Assembly: GCA_026004675.1 (NCBI GenBank)
Contig: BPJP01000005.1
Location: 326,662-390,661, forward strand
Source: Gemmatales bacterium
GTDB taxonomy: Bacteria; Planctomycetota; Planctomycetia; Gemmatales; Gemmataceae
Direction: 5' to 3'
DNA: 64,000 nt
Shown: in pieces, positions 27,596 to 35,102 of the stretch
Numbering within the stretch: position 1 is the stretch's first letter
Layout of the letters: each line of letters begins with the position of its first letter
Program-made: the position numbers and the translations under genes
Notes under the pieces: generated by a model
Seen by the model: the letters and a program-made list of their open reading frames with translations, nothing else
Databases searched by the model: none
Told to the model about the DNA's origin: nothing

Positions 27596-30295
27596 TCATT
27601 GGATCGGAAATTCCAATTGCGCATGAACACGGATGGCGGCATCGTGCGGGCAGGCATGGACGCAGGCAGGGCGTTTGCCCGGCAAACTGCTGCATAAATC
27701 GCAGACGACAGCTCGTTCGCTCACCAGTTTCTCGGTGATTTCTTCAGACAAGGCCGAGGGAATTTCCGGGCGGTTGACAGGGTCCAGACGCAGATGCAAA
27801 ACAGTCTTGCTGTTTTGCAAGTCGGGCACCACCTTGACTGCGATCACGTTCCAGCCAGTGCGAAGGGGGATCGTATCAGAGGCCGGTTTCTTTTTCGGGG
27901 TCGCCGGTTTGGGCGTCGTCCCTTTGGCCCCCTGTTTCCACAATGGCTGGACCTTGGTTGGCTTTTGCGGTCGTTTTTCCGCGGGCGCCCTGTCCTGCTG
28001 CTGGGGCGATTTCGGCAGCCAAAATTCCCGCTTCTCTTTTTTGGCCTTTTCTCCTTCGACCTGAACGCCATTGATCCAGATAACCAGATCATCGGCCCTG
28101 GCCGACGCCACTTCCATCTTGAACTGACTGCCAGGTGCCATCAAATCACCCGGTACCTGAAAGCGGTAGCGGAAATAAAACGGTTTGTTCTCGAAATCGG
28201 AAACACTTTTGCCGCTGCGTTTGGCGAGCGGTTGCAACACCTCGCGGAATTCGGCATCGTAGTCGAAAGGGGTCTGGCCGACCAGCCAGCGGGAATCGTT
28301 GAAGCGCGGTCTGAACCATTTCACGTCGTTGACAAGTTCGGAGGGCATCCAGCGCCAGCCGCGTGCCGCATCGGGGATGATGCCGATGTCGTGCATTTGG
28401 ATCGAACCGTACGGGCAGTTCTTGGCGCACAATCCGCAACCAATGCACCAGTCCTCGATCACCATTTGGCCATTATTGCCGCGGTGGATCGACCCGACCG
28501 GACAGCCGATCATGCACACGGGATCGAGACAAGAGCGACAAGTGGTGGGGATCAGGTACTTGTCGAAACGCGGGCCGTCGAGAAACAGCCGACTATAGCC
28601 GTCGTCATGGGTATGGACGCAAGCACGGACGCATTCGTCGCAACGGGTGCAGCGATCGAGGTCGATCATCATCAAGCGTTGCCCCTGAATCAGCCCTAGC
28701 TTGTCGGCCCGTTCCGAAAGCAAGACCTGGTTGCTTTCTTCCCATACGGGAGCCTTGCTGCGTTCCTCTGTGAGCCGTTTCCGTTCCGCCGCTTTTTGGG
28801 CCACTTTTTGCCGAACACTGGGAACCTCATCCATGATTTTCTGAAAAACCTCGGCAGAGATTCTGATAAGTTCCACCTGGCTGGTTTCTTTCGTGGCATC
28901 GGGGTGGGCGTAAGCGACGCAGGTGGCGCTTCGCGGCTCATTGGCAATCAGTCCCATTTCGCCCATGAAATCTCCGCGCGTCAGATAAGAGAGCACGCAA
29001 TCCGGCCCCACCCGCCGGCGATATGGGCGAATCACCGGTGCAAAGACCAACTCGCAGAGAATCCGGTTGACGTGGCGAATCTCGGCAGCGGTCAAGTGCT
29101 TGCGATCGACCGCGAAATCGCGCGTGCGTTCCTGGAAATCGGCACTGCCAAGCAATTCTTTGAATTCCGCCGAGTCGGCAAGGCCGGAGTCTTTCAATGC
29201 CTCGTTGAGGCAGAAAAGAATCTCCCACTGGTCTTCAACGCGGGGGTCGGCATCCTGGACGGCGCGAACGACAGCTTGGGCTTTGGCGCTCAGGTATTGC
29301 CAGAATTTCGCCCGCGGACTGCCAGGCTTCGCTTCTCCGTCACGCAATGCCGCACATAGCTTCGGCCAGCTCCGTATATTCCCGACGTGCAAAAGCGCCG
29401 ACACTTTCTTGACGACTTTCACCAAACCGCTGCGGATGACATACATCGCGTCCGAGCGTTCGTATTCATCGAAAATCAACGCACCAGGTTCGAACGATAC
29501 CAATTCGAGATATTTTTTGATCGAGTTGAATTGGTCTTCGGTCAAGTCGCTGAAGATCGATAGCCGGCGTATGTGGAGCTGCATGATGCGCTCGCGATAG
29601 ATGCGTTCGACGTTCGCTTTGTAGCCGGGATCTTTGAGCAGTTGGTCGTAAATGTTGCGCAGGAATTCGACAGCGTAGATTTCGCGGTCGGCGACGATCG
29701 TGGCTGAGCGCGGCGTGCCGTACAAACAACTTCGTTCGCCGACGACTTCGCCTTCGTAGAGAACAGCCTGGAGGGTGTCGTAGTTGATATCGGTCGGGGC
29801 GTCAATGACGATCGTCTTGGGATGCTGGTCAGGCTCGCGGTCTTGGGCAAAAAACGGTTGGCCAAGCCGTTGCAGCCAGGTCTTTTTGCGTTGGCGTCGT
29901 GGGGCGACAGTGAGTTGCACGGTGGCGAGCCGACGTTCTGGAGCGTTTGCAGGCTTGCCTTTCAGAAAGGCCACTCGCCGTCTCAGTTCGTCGACTTTGT
30001 CCTGCCATTCCTGGAATTCGGAACCTTTCCAGGCAGCTGGCACTTTGCGCTCGAGAATGGTCAGCACATCTTCGGAAGTGAGCAAGTAGAATGCGGTATA
30101 GCCTGCTTCCCCCTGGCGGCACAGGACCTCACCCGGTTGAAAACGCCTCAGCACCAACGCTCCCGGATAGCGATCGAGACTTGGCGGCCGCTTCATCTGC
30201 GCGAATAACGAAATCTCGAGAAACTCCTCGTTCGTCATCGGCACGTCGCTGGCTCGCGGCGTCAATTCCGCTTCCGGCATTACCTGCTTGGCCAT
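27596..30295 (-). CDS. Cyclic-nucleotide-binding / 4Fe-4S ferredoxin fusion protein
   Basis: An 899-residue soluble protein, start chosen at an ATG after GAGGTAGCC. The N-terminal part has a cyclic-nucleotide-binding-like beta-roll (GALVLRRFQPGEVLCRQGEAGYTAFYLLTSEDVLTIL), with the matching end GEVVGERSCLYGTPRSATIVADR after an insertion. A second roll follows (FSDLTEDQFNSIKKYLELVSFEPGALIFDEYERSDAMYVIRSGLVKVV) and closes with GDFMGEMGLIANEPRSATCVAYAH. Next come 4Fe-4S motifs CTRCDECVRAC, CRSCLDPVCMIGCPVGSI and CIGCGLCAKNCPYGSI, then a galactose-binding-like sandwich (FNDSRWLVGQTPFDYD, YRFQVPG, VIWINGVQV) and a final cysteine cluster CDLCSSLPGKRPACVHACPHDA. This suggests cyclic nucleotide or redox sensing coupled to iron-sulfur electron transfer. 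Its partner is unknown; an HTH gene lies just upstream. Confidence 0.8.
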   Translation of the reverse strand: MAKQVMPEAELTPRASDVPMTNEEFLEISLFAQMKRPPSLDRYPGALVLRRFQPGEVLCRQGEAGYTAFYLLTSEDVLTILERKVPAAWKGSEFQEWQDKVDELRRRVAFLKGKPANAPERRLATVQLTVAPRRQRKKTWLQRLGQPFFAQDREPDQHPKTIVIDAPTDINYDTLQAVLYEGEVVGERSCLYGTPRSATIVADREIYAVEFLRNIYDQLLKDPGYKANVERIYRERIMQLHIRRLSIFSDLTEDQFNSIKKYLELVSFEPGALIFDEYERSDAMYVIRSGLVKVVKKVSALLHVGNIRSWPKLCAALRDGEAKPGSPRAKFWQYLSAKAQAVVRAVQDADPRVEDQWEILFCLNEALKDSGLADSAEFKELLGSADFQERTRDFAVDRKHLTAAEIRHVNRILCELVFAPVIRPYRRRVGPDCVLSYLTRGDFMGEMGLIANEPRSATCVAYAHPDATKETSQVELIRISAEVFQKIMDEVPSVRQKVAQKAAERKRLTEERSKAPVWEESNQVLLSERADKLGLIQGQRLMMIDLDRCTRCDECVRACVHTHDDGYSRLFLDGPRFDKYLIPTTCRSCLDPVCMIGCPVGSIHRGNNGQMVIEDWCIGCGLCAKNCPYGSIQMHDIGIIPDAARGWRWMPSELVNDVKWFRPRFNDSRWLVGQTPFDYDAEFREVLQPLAKRSGKSVSDFENKPFYFRYRFQVPGDLMAPGSQFKMEVASARADDLVIWINGVQVEGEKAKKEKREFWLPKSPQQQDRAPAEKRPQKPTKVQPLWKQGAKGTTPKPATPKKKPASDTIPLRTGWNVIAVKVVPDLQNSKTVLHLRLDPVNRPEIPSALSEEITEKLVSERAVVCDLCSSLPGKRPACVHACPHDAAIRVHAQLEFPIQ

Positions 30296-30401
30296 GGCTA
30301 CCTCGTCATTGTCGATATAGGTTTTCGCTACCAGCAGCGAATTCCAGTTGATAGCATAGCGCTTCCTGCTGGCAACAATCAACGCCAAGCGATGACCGAA
30401 G

Positions 30402-30767
30402 TCATTTGACAATCCGCGCGATTTGTTCCTTGAGCTTGCGATGGACTGCTGTTCGCCCTTTGGCCAACTGAATGGCTTCTCCCAGCGACAAGTGCGGATC
30501 GGGAAACGGCAGCCGGGCCGAAGCCTGCTCGATGTTTTCGGCAAGATGATAGCGGTGCTTGATGAGAGGAAGATCGATGCCGCAGCTGCGAAGCAGACCC
30601 AAGTCGCGGTAGAAACCGCGAACGTCCAACCGGAGTTTGCGAATCAAGGTCGTGCGAGTTTGCGGGCCACTCGCCAGCAGCGTCAGCAATCGGTAAAGTC
30701 TGGCAGCCCGCTCGGCAGTGACCGTTTTGGCGACAGACGATTTGGGTGTGGCCCGCTTGCGCGCCAT
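30402..30767 (-). CDS. Small HTH (WYL-type N-terminal domain-like) regulatory protein
   Basis: A 121-residue basic protein. The segment AERAARLYRLLTLLASGPQTRTTLIRKLRLDVRGFYRDLGLLRSCGIDLPLIKHRYHL has the length and pattern of the winged helix-turn-helix that starts WYL/DeoR-type regulators (an x-R-L-Y-R-L-L-x-L-L opening, then a recognition helix with R-G-F-Y-R-D-L). No effector WYL domain follows; it ends after a helical tail (HLSLGEAIQLAKGRTAVHRKLKEQIARIV). It is 106 bases upstream of, and on the same strand as, the cyclic-nucleotide/ferredoxin gene, so it may be transcribed with that gene or regulate it. Confidence 0.6.
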   Translation of the reverse strand: MARKRATPKSSVAKTVTAERAARLYRLLTLLASGPQTRTTLIRKLRLDVRGFYRDLGLLRSCGIDLPLIKHRYHLAENIEQASARLPFPDPHLSLGEAIQLAKGRTAVHRKLKEQIARIVK

Positions 30768-30860
30768 GCCTACCTCGGGGAAGTCTCGTAGTTGACGAAC
30801 GCTGTGATTTTATAACAGCCAATCACGGTCGGCGGGCAAAATTCGCAAATTCCGCTCTCT

Positions 30861-32074
30861 TTATTCGTGGCGGATGGCGTCGATGGGGTTCATCCGTGCC
30901 GCGCACAACGCCGGATAAAAGCCGAAGAACACGCCCACACCAGCCGATACGAAAAACGACATGACCACAGCCCATGGCTCGACCACCAGAGGCCAATTCC
31001 CCAGATGGGACAAACCCAGCGCGCCCAAAATCCCGACCGTCGTCCCGATGACGCCACCGGCGAGAGACAAAACCACCGCTTCCATAAGGAATTGGATCAA
31101 CACATCGAAAGACGAAGCCCCGATCGCCATGCGCACGCCGATCTCACGGGTCCGTTCCGTGACCGAAACGATCATGATATTCATGATGCCGATACCGCCT
31201 ACCACCAGAGAGATCGCGGCAATGATTGCTGTCAAAACATGCATTGTCGTGGTTACGACATGGGCCACTTCGGCCAGTTCGCGGACCGAACTGACATCGA
31301 AATCCGCCGCTTCATCCGGCTTGAGCCGACGCTCTTGACGAAGAGCCTGGATGATCTCGGCGCGGGCCTGATCCAGGACGTCATCCGAACGAGCGGACGC
31401 CAGTATCAACGAGATCGCCTTGTGGCCCATGATCTTGTGCTGCATCGTTGACAGCGGAACGAAGACCTGATTGTCCTGGTCAGCACCCGTTGGCGACCGG
31501 CCTTTTTCGCCAACGACGCCGATGATCCGCAGTTTGACTCGATCGACCTTCAGCCATTCGCCCAGAGGGGCTGGTTGGTTGGGAAACAACTTCCGCCGAA
31601 CGGTCTGGGCGATCAGGCAGACTGGGCTTTGCTCTTGATATCTTCGTCGTTGTAGAAGCGCCCGTGAATGACCTTCCAGTTTCGCACTGTTTGCAGCGCG
31701 GGCACCGACCCGACAACAACCGTCTGCATGCTTCCGGTATCCGTCGAGACGCGGGCATGGGAGATCTGCAACTCCGCCACGCCGCTCAGCCAATGGCCAG
31801 CGTGTTTGCGAATCGCCTCGGCATCGGCGCTGGTCAAAGGCGTGCTATTGAGCGTGATCCCCTGATCGGTTCTGCCCCAGGGCGAACCAGGATCAGGTTT
31901 TTTGCCCACAGTGGCCAGGCGATCGTCGAGCTTGCGTCGGGCGCCGCTCCCGGCAGCGACCATCGCGATGACCGCGCTGGTGCCGATGATGATTCCGAGG
32001 CTGGTCAAAATGGACCGGCCTTTGTTCACCTTTAACGCCGAGAATGCCACACGAATTGCAGAAAGAAAGCTCAT
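30861..32074 (-). pseudogene. MacB-like ABC transporter permease (three apparent indels)
   Basis: The N-terminal frame starts MSFLSAIRVAFSALKVNKGRSILTSLGIIIGTSAVIAMVAAG, the MacB_PCD opening. The second frame ends with the FtsX half (MHVLTAIIAAISLVVGGIGIMNIMIVSVTERTREIGVRMAIGA ... ARMNPIDAIRHE). The frames join at the C3 run (GGG on the plus strand at 31624-31626) if one C is added, giving KAPVCLIAQTVRRKLF. Inside the first frame, GKKPDPGSPWGRT should read GKNLILVRPGGRT: this needs one A removed at the T6 run 31898-31903 and one G added at the C4 run 31875-31878. The repaired protein is about 404 residues, normal for the family. MacB-type permeases move lipoproteins, peptides or drugs with a separate or fused ATPase; neither ATPase nor MacA is adjacent. 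Confidence 0.8.
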
Positions 32075-32231
32075 CGTCCCTGCTGTACCAGCCTACCCGT
32101 CATCTTCCCGCTGATGACCTGATCCACGAGGGCAAATTACTACGAGGGTGTGGTTTCCATTAGCCTATTATCGGGCACGGCAACGTCAAACGCGACAAGT
32201 GAAAAAACAGCCGGTTGGGGGAAATGCCACT

Positions 32232-34046
32232 TCAAATACCTGAGCCGAGCCGCCGGTCGAGATTGAACGCGGCACTGATGATGCCCATGTGGGTGAAAGC
32301 CTGGGGAAAGTTTCCCAAAGCCTCGCCGTTGGGACCGATCTCCTCGGCATAGAGTCCGAGGTGATTGGCATACGTAAGCATTTTTTCGAAAATGAAGCGG
32401 GCCTCTTCCAGGCGGCCAGCGCGGGCGAGCGCCTCGACCAGCCAAAAGGTGCACATATTGAACGTGCCTTCTTCGCCGGTCAACCCATCGCCGGCTCCTT
32501 TACCGATCTCATAGCGGTAGACGAGGCTGTCGGAGACCAGTTCCTCCATGGTCCGGTCGAGGGTACCGAGCATAGCGCGGATCGGTCGGCGAAATAAACA
32601 GGACCAAAGGCATGATGAGGTTTGCCGCATCGAGGGCGTCGGTCCCGTAGTATTGCACGAAGGTATGCCGTTCGTGGTCGTATCCCTTGGCCATGATGTC
32701 TTCGTAGATGGCATCGCGCACGGCGCCCGAGCCGAACATGATCGCAGGGTAGGCCGCGAGTCTGCGAGATACGCAAGGCGCGATCGAGCGCGACCCAGCA
32801 TTGCACTTTGGAGTAGACGAACTGTTGCTGTCCCCCCCGAACTTCCCAGATGCCGTCATCGGGAAGAGTCCAGTTTTCGGCCACCCAATCGAGCATTCGG
32901 CGGACGTAGGTCCAAAAGTCGTAAGAGATGGGAACGCCGTAGCGGTCGTACAAATAGACCGAGTCGAGCAGTTCGCCATAGATGTCCAGTTGCAGCTGGC
33001 CGACAGCACCGTTGCCGATCCGTACCGGTTTGGAGCCGCGGGTAGCCATCGAGATGCGACAGTTCATATTCGGGAAGGTCGTGGCGTCCGTCGATGCCGT
33101 ACATGATCTGCAGAGGTCGGCCGTACTTCGTCCCTTCCTTCGCCCGCTCTTCGAGCCACCCCATGAACTGCTCGGCTTCGTGGGTGAAACCCAGCCGCAA
33201 AAAGGCATAGAGCGTAAAAGCAGCGTCGCGAATCCAGGTATAGCGGTAGTCCCAATTGCGCACGCCGCCGATTTCTTCAGGCAAACTGCAAGTCGGAGCG
33301 GCTACGATCGCACCAGTCGGGGCAAACGTCATCAGTTTCAGGACCAAAGCCGATCGATGCACCATTTCCCGCCAGCGTCCCGAGTATCGGCATTGGCTCA
33401 GCCACGAACGCCAGAATTTCTCCGTCTCGATCAGCTGGTGTTCGCCTGCCAGCCGCGCTTCCAGAACGTGCTGTTTTCGCTCGTCTTCGATTTGCTGCAA
33501 AATGAAAGTCGCTGTTTCTCCAGGCTGGAGGGTGAACTCGACCACGACGCCGTCTTCGATCTGGCACAAGGGGAAGCGGCTGATCAAGGAAAACTTCATG
33601 TTTCGCGATTTCGTCTCGAATACCGCCCCTCGACCATCGAGAACGACATTGTGCGGTTCTCGGGCGAAATCGAAAGCAGGCCGGCACTCGAGCCGAAAAC
33701 GCACCTCGCCGCGCACCGCTCGCGCGATCCGCACGATCTGATGCGTTTGCTTTTTTTCTTCGTGGATGGGCATGAAATCGACCACCTCGCCAACCCCCTC
33801 CTCGCTGAGAAAACGGGTCACGAGTATGTTCGTGTCGGGCAGGTACATTTGCTTCAGCTGCGCCATATCACGCAGCGGCGCGATCTTGAAGAATCCGCCT
33901 TTCTTGTCGTCCAGAATCGCCGCGAACACGCTCGGCGAATCGAAATAAGGCAAACAACACCAATCGATCGATCCGTCGATCCCGACCAGGGCGACCGTGT
34001 GCAAGTCACCGATCACGCCGTAGGACTCAATGGCCTTGTATGGCAT
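32232..34046 (-). pseudogene. Glycoside hydrolase family 15 protein (glucoamylase/trehalase-like; three apparent indels)
   Basis: The start [45 protein letters not shown] is the bacterial GH15 N-terminus. [24 protein letters not shown] is the active-site region, and [31 protein letters not shown] the conserved C-terminal block with the catalytic base region. The coding potential moves between three frames. Breaks lie near 33040-33042 (one base too many; [12 protein letters not shown] after repair), near 32726-32728 (one too many; [12 protein letters not shown] after repair) and near 32579-32580. The repaired length of about 603 residues is normal for cytosolic GH15 enzymes acting on alpha-glucosides such as trehalose or maltooligosaccharides. 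Either the gene is decaying or the local sequence is unreliable; the neighbouring MacB-like gene is affected in the same way. Confidence 0.82.
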
Positions 34047-34078
34047 CGAATGTCGGCTCCCATCCTTCGGTGTAAAGA

Positions 34079-34107
34079 GACACCCGGTTTCGGTGAAACC
34101 GGGTGTC
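34079..34107 (-). terminator. Strong hairpin terminator after the methyltransferase gene
   Basis: GACACCCGGTTTC and GAAACCGGGTGTC form a perfect 13-bp stem with a 3-base loop. It sits 26 bases after the stop of the minus-strand methyltransferase gene and before the GH15 gene. On the minus strand it is followed by TCTTTA, a weak U-tract. It probably ends the methyltransferase transcript and insulates the GH15 gene. Confidence 0.75.
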
Positions 34108-34133
34108 GCAAAAGATGCAATTCTGGCTTCGAA

Positions 34134-34730
34134 TTATTCTTTTTTCGCCTTCTTCAACGGCGTCACGAAGTAGTAAATGGTCCGTTCATAGCCGTCCGCC
34201 GTTACCTTAACGGTCTTTTCGGGTATCACCCCTTCGATTTCGAAGCTGTGCGAAACGATTCGCGAGCCGGGCTTCATCTTTTCCAACTGGGGCAGCAATT
34301 TGACGTTCAACGAAGGCAGCAAGTAAAGCGTGACGACGGTCGCCTTGCTCAGGTCGAGGGTAAAAATATCTTCCTGTTTGATCTCGACGAGATGCTCCAC
34401 CTGGTTTTTCTTGACGTTCTCCAAAGATTCTTTGACTCGTTTAGGGTCGATATCGAAGCCGACCGCTTTGCAGCCATATTTTTTCGCTGCTGTCACGACG
34501 ATTCGGCCATCGCCGCATCCCAAATCATATACGACGTCGTTCTTCGAAACCTTGGCGATTTCGAGCATCTTGTCGACGACTTTTTGAGGCGTCGGCACAA
34601 AGATGACATCCGGTTCACGAAGTTTTTTCTTTTGCGAAACCGCCGTCGAGGGAAATCCGACTAGCGCGATCGACACCACAACCAGAACAATTCCCAACGT
34701 CAAACGAACAGATTTCAACCTGCTGCGCAT
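34134..34730 (-). CDS. Exported SAM-dependent methyltransferase-like protein
   Basis: A 198-residue class I methyltransferase fold. VVYDLGCGDGRIVVTAAKKYGCKAVGFDIDP contains motif I (DLGCGDG) and the acidic ribose-binding residue, followed by motifs IEIKQEDIFTLDL and VVTLYLLPSLNVKLLPQLEKMKPGSRIVSHSFE. Unusually for this class, it begins with a signal peptide or anchor (RLTLGIVLVVVSIALVGFPSTAVS) before the catalytic domain. The GAGGAG before the ATG at 34730 supports the start. Similar exported methyltransferase-fold proteins occur in planctomycetes and may not methylate in the periplasm, where SAM is absent; the function is unknown. It is divergent from the pyrophosphatase gene. Confidence 0.75.
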   Translation of the reverse strand: MRSRLKSVRLTLGIVLVVVSIALVGFPSTAVSQKKKLREPDVIFVPTPQKVVDKMLEIAKVSKNDVVYDLGCGDGRIVVTAAKKYGCKAVGFDIDPKRVKESLENVKKNQVEHLVEIKQEDIFTLDLSKATVVTLYLLPSLNVKLLPQLEKMKPGSRIVSHSFEIEGVIPEKTVKVTADGYERTIYYFVTPLKKAKKE

Positions 34731-35102
34731 AGGAGGTCTCCTCAGGGTAACGACAAGAACCGTTCGCACTGCTGCTTTTGGCAGCCGCTTCGCCAGGAAG
34801 CTGGCATCGAGGAAACAGCAGGCGAGAATCTCCTTTTATACGATGCCTCAAAGGATTGCAAGGACTTCGCAATCTTCGCGATGGAGGGTCCCGCTCTGTC
34901 GGGACCGTATCGAACGCGGCGGACTACGTGCCTCCAGCGGGCGATTCTCCGGCAGTGTCCATCTCTGGCACTATTTTGTCATCGGGTCGGTAGACTGCTG
35001 GCGGCCAGATACCTATTTTGACTTCTATTAAGAGACATGACAGGGGCATGCCCAGGGATAGGAGGGCGGCCCAGCGTGCACAACATTTAGGAGAATCCGG
35101 TC
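34731..35102. other. Divergent intergenic region between methyltransferase and pyrophosphatase genes
   Basis: No gene is seen in these 372 bases. A 20-base hairpin, GGTCCCG-CTCTGT-CGGGACC (34887-34906), has a perfect 7-bp stem and no T-run. TTGACT occurs near 35017 but no well-spaced -10 box follows. AGGAG (about 35089) is the ribosome-binding site of the pyrophosphatase gene. Promoters for both genes must lie here but cannot be placed with confidence. Confidence 0.55.

Noticed and set aside
34887..34906. Terminator at GGTCCCG-CTCTGT-CGGGACC
   Set aside because: It lies between divergent genes and has no T-run, so a termination role is not supported.
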